A stretch of 6,084 nt of DNA from an uncultured Clostridia bacterium (GTDB lineage: Bacteria > Bacillota > Clostridia > Christensenellales > UBA1242), in assembly GCA_947630075.1 (NCBI GenBank), contig CANRGF010000062.1, forward strand, positions 1-6,084, in the 5' to 3' direction. The notes beneath the pieces are model-generated. The model saw only the letters and a list, made by a program, of their open reading frames with translations, was not told the origin of the DNA and made no database searches. Below are positions 1 to 5,472 of the stretch, piece after piece (the first letter of the stretch is position 1; each line of letters starts with the position of its first letter). The position numbers and the translations under genes were made by a program.

Positions 1-108
1 CTATTTGTGGCTGCCACTGCACAAATTGAAAATGCTAGCGCACACAATATTATTATTGTTGATCTTATAAAAACTTTCATGCCCCCCCCCCCTAGAGTTT
101 TAATTTAA
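1..108 (+). CDS. C-terminal tail of an unidentified protein (5' end outside window)
   Basis: Reading from base 1 in frame 1 gives 35 residues and a TAA stop at 106-108. The tail includes AHNIIIVDLIKTFMPPPP and ends RVLI. Codon first positions are strongly purine-rich in this frame, which is typical of real coding sequence; frame 2 stops at 68-70 and frame 3 at 27-29. The four prolines come from an 11-C run at 82-92. I do not recognise the family and cannot give a function. The gene would converge on leuS. It is also possible that this stretch is not coding, since only 36 codons are visible. Confidence 0.4.
   Translation, partial: LFVAATAQIENASAHNIIIVDLIKTFMPPPPRVLI
82..92. repeat. Homopolymeric C11 (G11) tract
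   Basis: Eleven consecutive C residues lie in otherwise AT-rich DNA. Such tracts are prone to slippage. In the plus-strand reading frame ending at 108, the C11 version ends PPPPRVLI, C10 would end PPPLEF, and C12 would stop directly after four prolines. Length change would therefore alter only the last few residues. The exact count could also be a sequencing or assembly error. Confidence 0.85.
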
Positions 109-110
109 AA

Positions 111-131
111 GTGCAATTAATTCCATTGCAC
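111..131. terminator. Inverted repeat GTGCAAT-7-ATTGCAC, weak terminator candidate
   Basis: A perfect 7-bp stem (111-117 with 125-131) and a 7-nt loop start 2 nt after the stop of the upstream plus-strand reading frame. On the plus strand it is followed by CCTCTCTAT, not by a T-run. On the minus strand it is followed by TTTTAAATT. It could be a backup terminator for leuS transcripts or a 3'-end hairpin for the plus-strand gene. The stem is AT-rich and I cannot compute its stability. Confidence 0.35.
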
Positions 132-303
132 CCTCTCTATGTATATTTTAACTCTTTTATTTAAAAAATACAAATAGTTTCGACAAGTTTTTTGAAATTT
201 TTAAAATATCGTTTTTTAATTGATTAAATCAAAATGCTTTTACACTTAAAAATGATTGTTATTAAAAATTTTCCAGCGATGCAAAGAGAAACATGCAAGC
301 ATT

Positions 304-330
304 AAAAAAAGCGGCATACGCCGTTTTTTT
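304..330 (-). terminator. Intrinsic terminator of leuS, overlapping its stop codon
   Basis: Seven A, a CGGC/GCCG stem around a 4-nt loop, and seven T form a compact A-stem-T terminator. The leuS TAA stop (331-329) lies at the edge of the A-run, so the hairpin begins inside the end of the gene. Read on the plus strand, the extra closing pair is G.U rather than a mismatch, so the element could act in both directions and also stop transcription arriving from position 108. Confidence 0.8.
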
Positions 331-2737
331 AAACTACAATATTGAAAATTCGATTTGGAATATACACAATTTTTTTATAGCCGTTTGTTAGATAAGATTT
401 CACTTCTTCTAACGCCTTATCTTTAATTTCTTGTTCGCTTGCCGCTTTGCTCACCTTGATTTTACCCCGCAATTTGCCGTTGATTTGGATTGGAATTTCA
501 ATCTCGTCCACAACCAGCTTGCTCTCATCAAATTTCGGCCAAGGCTCGTAAGCAATTGTGCCCTTATGCCCTAAATTGCTCCAAAGCTCTTCTGTGATGA
601 ATGGGCAGATTGGATTTAAAAGCTTTAAAAACCCTTCAGCATAATTAAGTGGGAAATCGTTCGTTTTTGATAGGGAGTTTACAAATATCATCATCTGCGA
701 AATGGCCGTGTTGAAATTGAGCGTTTCAAAATCTTCACTAACCTTTTTAACCGTTTGATTATAAACAAAATCCAACTCTTTATTTTCACAATTAGAAATG
801 TTTTTTTCTTGATAAATTCTATAAATTTTATCAATAAATTTACGCGCACCATTCACGCCATTATTATCCCATGGTTTAGACATTTCGAGTGGCCCCATAA
901 ACATTAAATAAAGCCTCAAAGTGTCCGCTCCATAATTTTTAACAATAGTGTTTGGGTCAACCACATATTCTGGATAGCGTTTGCCCATTTTTATGCCGTT
1001 TGCACCAAGCACCATGCCTTGATGAACAAGTTTTTTAAATGGCTCTCTAACGGGAGATAAACCTTTATCAAACAAATAATTCGTCCACATTCTGCTATAG
1101 AGCAAATGGCTAACAGCGTGCTCTGGACCTCCCACATATAAATCCACAGGAAGCCAATGTTTTAGAAGTTTAAAATTGGCAAATTCATCATCATTGTTTG
1201 GGTCGATATATCGCATGAAATACCAACTAGAGCCAGCCGTGCCAGGCATGGTGTTAGTTTCGCGTTTTGCGGGTTTTCCATCAACAACCACATTCACCCA
1301 TTTTGTGGCACGCGCGAGCGGACTGCTGCCGTCCTTCGCCGGCTTATAATCATCTAAATCGGGCAAAACAAGTGGAAGTTCACTATCTGCAAGCGCCTTG
1401 GTTGAGCCGTCTTTAAAATGGACAATAGGGATTGGCTCTCCCCAATAACGCTGGCGGGCAAAAGTCCATTCACGAAGCCTATAATTAACCTGCTTTTTGC
1501 CAACGCCGATTTTTTCTAATTTTGCAGTGATGGCAACTTTGGCTTCTTCAACTGTCATGCCTGAAAATTCTTCACTATTAATCAGTTTGCAACCCTTACC
1601 AAGATAGTCTTGCTTTTCAAAGGCGTGCTCGCTAACATCTGCGCCAGAAATGACTTGGACCATTGGAATGCCGTGTGTTTGAGCATATTCAAAATCGCGC
1701 TGGTCATGGCTTGGAACTGCCATAACCGCACCCGTGCCATAACTTGAAAGCACAAAATCACCCAAGAAGACAGGCACTTGCTTGTTGTTCACCGGATTTA
1801 TTGCCATTATGCCTTCGAGTTTGCACCCAGACTTAGACTTATTTAATTGAGAGCGCTCCAACTCGCTTTTCTTTGCCGTTTCTGCCCTATATTTTTCCAC
1901 TTCTTTCCAATTTTTTATGCGTGGCTTCAACTCGTCCACCAAACTATTTTCTGGCGCAAGCACCATGAATGTGATGCCATAAATCGTTTCTATGCAGGTG
2001 GTGAAAATTGAAAACTTGCCGCCACCCACAATTTTAAATTGCACCTCAACGCCCTCGGATTTGCCACTCCAATTTCGTTGCATTGCCTTCGTGGATTCGG
2101 GCCAATCAATTTCGTTTAATCCGTTAAGCAATTTATCGGCATATTTTGGAATGTCGATAACCCACTGCTTCATATTTTTTTTCACCACAGGGAAACCGCC
2201 ACGCTCACTTTTGCCGTCTATTACCTCATCGTTTGCCAACACGCAACCCAACTCTTCACACCAATTCACGGGCACTTCTTTAAGTTGTGCAAGTCCATCC
2301 TCATACAGACGCTTGAAAATCCACTGCGTCCATTTATAATAAGAAGGGTCGCTCGTTCTTATTTCCCTATCCCAATCAAATGAAAAGCCAATGTTTTTTA
2401 ACTGCCCAACAAAATGCTCAATGTTTTTTTCTGTGAAAATGTTTGGGTGGTTGCCCGTGTCGATCGCATACTGCTCTGCTGGCAAGCCAAAACTATCAAA
2501 CCCCATAGGGTGCAAGACATTAAACCCTTGCATGCGCTTCATTCTGCTCACCACATCTGTGGCTGTGTATCCAATTGGGTGCCCAACATGAAGCCCTGCG
2601 CCAGACGGATATGGAAACATATCAAGAGCATAAAATTTTGGTTTTTTAAAATCCCACACATCGGTTTTAAAAGTTTGATTTTTTTCCCAATAATTTTTCC
2701 ATTTTTCTTCAATCTTTGAGTGGTTATATTCTTTCAT
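329..2737 (-). CDS. leuS: Leucyl-tRNA synthetase
   Basis: This class I aminoacyl-tRNA synthetase charges tRNA-Leu with leucine in the cytoplasm, using ATP. Its 802 residues match the Bacillus-type length (about 804). Visible parts: Rossmann fold with the HIGH motif as HVGH (50-53); CP1 editing domain (about 225-420) with GTGAVMAVPSHDQRD, including the editing Asp at 345; TFARQRYWGEP (425-434); GSSWYFMRY (502-510); the KMSKS equivalent, here KMGKR (583-587); an anticodon-binding helical domain (about 655-740); and the C-terminal tRNA-binding domain with QINGKLRGKI (751-760) ending in NRIFNIVV. ATG at 2737 is set by AGGAGA 4 nt upstream. Unusual points are KMGKR in place of KMSKS, and TTCIET (246-251) where the E. 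coli enzyme has TTRPDT in the threonine-rich editing segment. The gene is monocistronic, with its own promoter and terminator. Confidence 0.97.
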   Translation of the reverse strand: MKEYNHSKIEEKWKNYWEKNQTFKTDVWDFKKPKFYALDMFPYPSGAGLHVGHPIGYTATDVVSRMKRMQGFNVLHPMGFDSFGLPAEQYAIDTGNHPNIFTEKNIEHFVGQLKNIGFSFDWDREIRTSDPSYYKWTQWIFKRLYEDGLAQLKEVPVNWCEELGCVLANDEVIDGKSERGGFPVVKKNMKQWVIDIPKYADKLLNGLNEIDWPESTKAMQRNWSGKSEGVEVQFKIVGGGKFSIFTTCIETIYGITFMVLAPENSLVDELKPRIKNWKEVEKYRAETAKKSELERSQLNKSKSGCKLEGIMAINPVNNKQVPVFLGDFVLSSYGTGAVMAVPSHDQRDFEYAQTHGIPMVQVISGADVSEHAFEKQDYLGKGCKLINSEEFSGMTVEEAKVAITAKLEKIGVGKKQVNYRLREWTFARQRYWGEPIPIVHFKDGSTKALADSELPLVLPDLDDYKPAKDGSSPLARATKWVNVVVDGKPAKRETNTMPGTAGSSWYFMRYIDPNNDDEFANFKLLKHWLPVDLYVGGPEHAVSHLLYSRMWTNYLFDKGLSPVREPFKKLVHQGMVLGANGIKMGKRYPEYVVDPNTIVKNYGADTLRLYLMFMGPLEMSKPWDNNGVNGARKFIDKIYRIYQEKNISNCENKELDFVYNQTVKKVSEDFETLNFNTAISQMMIFVNSLSKTNDFPLNYAEGFLKLLNPICPFITEELWSNLGHKGTIAYEPWPKFDESKLVVDEIEIPIQINGKLRGKIKVSKAASEQEIKDKALEEVKSYLTNGYKKIVYIPNRIFNIVV

Positions 2738-2741
2738 CTTT

Positions 2742-2747
2742 TCTCCT
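2742..2747 (-). promoter_or_regulatory. Ribosome binding site of leuS
   Basis: AGGAGA lies 4 nt before the ATG at 2737 and fixes the leuS start. The predicted leader between the -10 box and this site is under 30 nt, so there is no room for a T-box riboswitch. Confidence 0.8.
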
Positions 2748-2772
2748 AGCCTTAAAAATATTAATTAAGTAA

Positions 2773-2801
2773 ATTTTAATATAAAAAAGCATTTTTGTCA
2801 A
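2773..2801 (-). promoter_or_regulatory. Sigma-A promoter of leuS
   Basis: On the minus strand, -35 TTGACA (2801-2796, full consensus), a 17-bp spacer and -10 TAAAAT (2778-2773, 5 of 6) are seen. The predicted transcription start is near 2766, giving a leader of about 29 nt before leuS. The promoter sits directly after the terminator of the upstream gene, so leuS appears independently transcribed and constitutive. Confidence 0.8.
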
Positions 2802-2824
2802 ATGAATAAACTGATGGCTTTTAT

Positions 2825-2843
2825 AAAAAAAGGGCTATCGCCC
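2825..2843 (-). terminator. Intrinsic terminator of the DUF1540-like gene
   Basis: On the minus strand GGGC, a GATA loop and GCCC are followed by seven T. It starts 18 nt after the stop codon at 2862-2864 and lies just upstream of the leuS promoter. The stem is only 4 bp but all G-C, so some read-through into leuS is possible. Confidence 0.7.
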
Positions 2844-2861
2844 ATCAAATTAAAAATTAAA

Positions 2862-3176
2862 TTATCTTGGAGCAAAACTATTGCATGGTGCTTGTTTTTT
2901 TTCGCTGCCAACAAATATGCCATTAGAAAAGCACTCGCCGTTTTTATTGAAAATGCAATTATCCGTATTGCAATTTATATTCATCGTTTTGCAGTGATGA
3001 TAAGGAGCAACATCTGGCTCGTGCTCAAACATATCGTGTGAAACATCTTCCACCAATTTGCTATCGTCAATTTTTAAATCGTTACAATCCGCATCTTCAT
3101 CCACTTGCAAGTTTTTTCTGCCGCACTTCGCTCTGTCGTTATAAACACAACTATATTTTCTGCACATCACATCCAT
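2862..3176 (-). CDS. Cysteine-rich protein with two DUF1540-like motifs
   Basis: The 104-residue soluble protein has no signal peptide or membrane segment. Two halves repeat one pattern. Unit 1 is C5-x4-C10-x7-C18-x12-C31 with CVYN after the second cysteine. Unit 2 is C69-x4-C74-x7-C82-x15-C98 with CIFN, ending CNSF. The spacing and the C-[VI]-[YF]-N step match DUF1540, a short cysteine family of Firmicutes of unknown function, thought from its cysteines to bind metal. The linker (about 36-62) is acidic and holds several histidines (H47, H52, H60, H61) plus C62. I chose ATG at 3176 because GGAGGG lies 4 nt upstream; an in-frame TTG at 3188 would sit on top of that site. No confident promoter is seen upstream. 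The role is unknown; metal binding or a structural cysteine fold is inferred. Confidence 0.85.
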   Translation of the reverse strand: MDVMCRKYSCVYNDRAKCGRKNLQVDEDADCNDLKIDDSKLVEDVSHDMFEHEPDVAPYHHCKTMNINCNTDNCIFNKNGECFSNGIFVGSEKKQAPCNSFAPR

Positions 3177-3180
3177 ATTG

Positions 3181-3186
3181 CCCTCC
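3181..3186 (-). promoter_or_regulatory. Ribosome binding site deciding the start of the DUF1540-like gene
   Basis: GGAGGG on the minus strand lies 4 nt before ATG at 3176. It overlaps the longer in-frame TTG start at 3188, which argues for the 104-residue product. Confidence 0.8.
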
Positions 3187-3298
3187 AATAAGAAAAATTT
3201 TAAAATTTTGGCATAAATTTGCTAAAATTTTGTGTTTTTCATTGTTATTTTGGACTTTTAAAAAATTTTTATTCAATTTTTATAAAGTTATGGACAAT

Positions 3299-3328
3299 AA
3301 AAAAGACGGCAAATTAGTCGTCTTTTTT
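3299..3328 (-). terminator. Intrinsic terminator containing the end of the metallopeptidase gene
   Basis: AAAAAAGACG (minus strand 3328-3319) pairs with CGTCTTTTTT (3308-3299) across a 10-nt loop, giving a 10-bp stem ending in six T. The left arm is the last codons of the 552-aa gene (Lys-Lys-Asp-Asp) and its TAA (3316-3314) is in the loop. On the plus strand the stem extends by a G.U and a C-G pair, so it may also work in that direction. Confidence 0.85.
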
Positions 3329-4972
3329 CGCTCCAAACAACAACTTTCTATAATAATAGCGTTTCACATCTTGAATGTCATCAACTAGAGAGTACGCCAA
3401 ATGGCTTGTTAATGCCAAACGCCTTGCTTGCAAATCTGGGTTGTTTAGATCGGTTTCTGTGAACGGAATTCTTTCATAATTTAAAGCGTTTTTCAAATCA
3501 AAAACTGAAATTTTGTGTTCAAACACCAATGACATATCTTTGCAGAGCCTAGACAATTCCACATCGCCAAAAAGTTCTTGCAAAGCATTCATATCGTTAT
3601 TAAGATAAAGTGTTTTAATTTGTTTAATTTGGGCTAAAACAAATTCTCCAATGATTGGAAGTGCCGACATATAGCTATTTAGCACGCTATAATCATTTAT
3701 ATCCATTTTATTTGTGAGTAAAGCGAGCAACTCGGTGATAAATTCGTTTAATGCGGTATCATTTTGGGAATATTCAATGCCGCTCATGCCTGTTGAACTG
3801 GATGTGGAAATTGTGTGCACCAACTCGTGGGTTAAGCCATAGCAATCAGCAGGGACAACCACAATGGAAATCCATTCCCCCGTGCTTTTGCTCCTTATTG
3901 GCTGCATATAAGCACCCCAATTAAGAGCGTGTGTGATAAATCTACCAAGATCTTGCATTTCAACTTCGTCTTTACCCATGCAAAAATTTTCTGTGATAAA
4001 TTTATAAAATTCACCGATTGGCGTGTGCAAGATTTTATCTCCTTGATTATTTTCTTGCATTGCTTGTTTTTCAGTTGTGTATTTATCTATTGCCACTTCA
4101 ATAAGATTAATTATCTCTGGAGTGAAATATTGCTCATATCTCAATTTTTTGCCAGTGAGAAGAAATAACATATTTTCAAATTGACTTTTTGTGTTTGCAT
4201 CCAAAATTTGCCTAGAACGAAGGCAATTCACAAATTTTATGAAAATTGCGGAAATATCTTCTTCATGATTTGGTGTGTTTATTTCAATTTCTCTTAATCT
4301 GCCAAGCGAAAACACTTCACCTAAAATACATCTAGTCATAACTTCTTCTTCTGTTAGAGAGAAAGCTATGTCATTATAATAATTATTTGCATTGCTTTGT
4401 TGCAAAATTTCATATTCTGCTGCGATTGAGTTTGTGTAGTTTTGATAAATTCTTTGCAAAAGAGATTTTAGAGAATTGTCATCAAAATTTTCTAGCAAAA
4501 TTTTTCTCAGCTCTTGTGTGGAGAAATTTTTTTTGAAAATTTTTAGCTGCAAACTTCTCAACTTTGAAAAATCTTGATTTTTCATCAAATAACTAACCAA
4601 AAATGGGAGCATAACTTTATTTTCACTTATCGCTTGCAATGGGTGATCTTGCTTAAGCAACCATTTGAAAGTAACGATAAAATCCGTGAGCAAATTATAG
4701 CCTATTGGATAGTCAATGTCCATATACTTATAGGCGGTGCCAAATTCTTGGTCTATAAAGCCTTGCACCAACTGTTTTTCTCGCTCTAAATTAGCTGAGC
4801 GAAAATTTGCAATTCTATCAACAATAACGAAAATCGTGGAATTTATTTTGTCTGTGATTTGTGCCCTAAAATTCTCGCCAAAAAAGGAAACCAACTTTTC
4901 AGTTTCAATAGCTATTGTTTTTTCAAATTCTGCACGAGTGTGATTTGAACCTCCGAGTTGGAACGCTAACAT
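3314..4972 (-). CDS. Putative zinc metallopeptidase (HELVH zincin), unrecognised family
   Basis: The 552-residue protein has no signal peptide or obvious membrane segment, so a cytosolic location is inferred. The N-terminal two thirds (1-340) are mostly helical-looking, charged and free of motifs I know. The likely catalytic part is about 340-450: HELVH at 382-386 (two zinc-ligand histidines and the catalytic glutamate) and, 24 residues on, ALNEFITELLALL (407-419), where E410 in LNE is the expected third ligand. This HExxH plus downstream NExxxE arrangement is typical of gluzincins, but I cannot name the family. A helical tail (about 450-552) follows, ending KKDD. ATG at 4972 has AGGAGG 7 nt upstream, a very strong site lying inside the end of the preceding gene. 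It overlaps that gene by 7 nt, so translation is probably coupled. A terminator closes the operon. Substrate unknown; the peptidase call rests on the motif alone. Confidence 0.8.
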   Translation of the reverse strand: MLAFQLGGSNHTRAEFEKTIAIETEKLVSFFGENFRAQITDKINSTIFVIVDRIANFRSANLEREKQLVQGFIDQEFGTAYKYMDIDYPIGYNLLTDFIVTFKWLLKQDHPLQAISENKVMLPFLVSYLMKNQDFSKLRSLQLKIFKKNFSTQELRKILLENFDDNSLKSLLQRIYQNYTNSIAAEYEILQQSNANNYYNDIAFSLTEEEVMTRCILGEVFSLGRLREIEINTPNHEEDISAIFIKFVNCLRSRQILDANTKSQFENMLFLLTGKKLRYEQYFTPEIINLIEVAIDKYTTEKQAMQENNQGDKILHTPIGEFYKFITENFCMGKDEVEMQDLGRFITHALNWGAYMQPIRSKSTGEWISIVVVPADCYGLTHELVHTISTSSSTGMSGIEYSQNDTALNEFITELLALLTNKMDINDYSVLNSYMSALPIIGEFVLAQIKQIKTLYLNNDMNALQELFGDVELSRLCKDMSLVFEHKISVFDLKNALNYERIPFTETDLNNPDLQARRLALTSHLAYSLVDDIQDVKRYYYRKLLFGAKKDD

Positions 4973-5271
4973 ATTTTTGCCTCCTCTAAAAGATTTAAAA
5001 ATTCACCGAAATTATTTGGAAATTTGTTTTTGCCAACATACTTTAAATTGATATCTCCATCTTTAATCCAGACAGAATAAGAAATTCCGTCATGCCCATA
5101 AGGGTTTATCATTTCCTTTTCCCAAGAAGAAACAATTTTTAATAATTTTTTTGAAAAATTTTGGATGTCTAGCGAAAAATATTCACCATTCAAAATGGAT
5201 TGATTTGTGGAGGTGTTTATCTCCAATCTTGCAACCTTTTTCATGGTTGCCCAGTTAACCAAAATTTTCAT
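4966..5271 (-). CDS. Small unknown protein, first gene of the metallopeptidase operon
   Basis: The 101-residue product has no signal peptide, no membrane segment and a single cysteine, the last residue. Its pattern is a beta-rich N-terminus, a helix with FSKKLLKIVSSWEKE (about 39-53), then DGISYSVWIKDGDINLKYVGKN (split here by eye as two strands, about 61-82), and a final FPNNFGEFLNLLEEAKIC helix. The G-x-SYSV ... Y-x-GKN-x-FP-x-NF pattern reminds me of small uncharacterised Firmicute proteins, but I cannot name a family. ATG at 5271 is chosen because GAGG lies 5 nt upstream; an in-frame GTG at 5277 falls on that site. Its last codons carry the AGGAGG of the next gene. Possible roles are partner, regulator or inhibitor of the coupled peptidase, inferred only from the overlap. 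Confidence 0.8.
   Translation of the reverse strand: MKILVNWATMKKVARLEINTSTNQSILNGEYFSLDIQNFSKKLLKIVSSWEKEMINPYGHDGISYSVWIKDGDINLKYVGKNKFPNNFGEFLNLLEEAKIC
4980..4985 (-). promoter_or_regulatory. Ribosome binding site of the metallopeptidase gene inside the upstream gene
   Basis: A full AGGAGG lies 7 nt before the ATG at 4972, within the Leu-Glu-Glu-Ala codons of the 101-aa gene. The stop of that gene (TAG, 4968-4966) comes after the new start, which suggests translational coupling. Confidence 0.85.
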
Positions 5272-5288
5272 TTTCACCTCTCAATAAT

Positions 5289-5317
5289 ATTCTAACATAA
5301 TTTATTAAAATTGTCAA
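5289..5317 (-). promoter_or_regulatory. Sigma-A promoter of the 101-aa/metallopeptidase operon
   Basis: On the minus strand: -35 TTGACA (5317-5312), a 17-bp spacer and -10 TAGAAT (5294-5289), preceded by TGT, i.e. an extended -10 TGn. The predicted start is near 5282, giving a leader of about 11 nt that begins at the ribosome site GAGG (5280-5277). The arrangement is almost a copy of the divergent rplI promoter. Confidence 0.85.
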
Positions 5318-5359
5318 TATTGGCAAAAATTAAATCAAAAAATTACTTTTTGCACTGAA

Positions 5360-5414
5360 TTTTTTATTTTTTTAAAGATTTTTCACTGTTTTTATTATTT
5401 TTGATTGATTTTTT
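5360..5414. promoter_or_regulatory. Phased T-tracts upstream of the rplI promoter
   Basis: T-runs of 5-7 bases are centred near 5362, 5370, 5381, 5391, 5400 and 5411. From 5370 onward the spacing is about 9-11 bp, close to one helical turn. This would favour intrinsic bending and resembles an UP-type element just before the rplI -35 box. Seen by eye only; the region is AT-rich and chance is possible. Confidence 0.4.
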
Positions 5415-5427
5415 ATTATGGATAAAT

Positions 5428-5456
5428 TTGACAAAAAATGAAGATTATGTTAGAAT
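5428..5456 (+). promoter_or_regulatory. Sigma-A promoter of rplI (extended -10)
   Basis: -35 TTGACA (5428-5433), a 17-bp spacer and -10 TAGAAT (5451-5456) with TGT directly before it. The predicted start is near 5463, so the leader would be only about 10 nt and consist largely of the ribosome site AGAGGTG (5463-5469). There is no room for a leader attenuator or protein-binding structure. Confidence 0.85.
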
Positions 5457-5472
5457 AATTATAGAGGTGAAA

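Noticed and set aside
1..99. Minus-strand frame ending with TAG at 3-1
   Set aside because: Only 32 codons, no ATG start or ribosome site, and the plus frame has better codon-position bias.
233..303. Inverted repeat AATGCTT / AAGCATT with a 57-nt gap
   Set aside because: Seven bases at that distance in AT-rich sequence are expected by chance.
1992..2719. Plus-strand open frames of 66-115 codons antisense to leuS
   Set aside because: They lie wholly inside the well-supported leuS gene, have no ribosome sites of note and their translations look like antisense reading.
3189..3298. Possible promoter for the DUF1540-like gene among repeated AAAATTTT blocks
   Set aside because: No -35/-10 pair with good match and 16-18 bp spacing; AT-richness alone gives many false -10 boxes.
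2802..3388. Two plus-strand open frames antisense to the DUF1540-like gene and the end of the peptidase gene
   Set aside because: They run across a terminator and promoter of the opposite strand, and the opposite frames have strong ribosome sites and motifs.
3929..4943. Three plus-strand frames antisense to the metallopeptidase gene
   Set aside because: Short, without ribosome sites, and opposite a 552-codon frame with a strong start.
5417..5425. DnaA-box-like TTATCCATA on the minus strand
   Set aside because: One mismatch to TTATCCACA, single copy, in AT-rich DNA; no origin gene nearby.
5401..5472. 24-residue N-terminal extension of L9 from TTG 5401
   Set aside because: It covers the -35 and -10 boxes, and L9 homologues begin at the MRVILI methionine, which has its own ribosome site.
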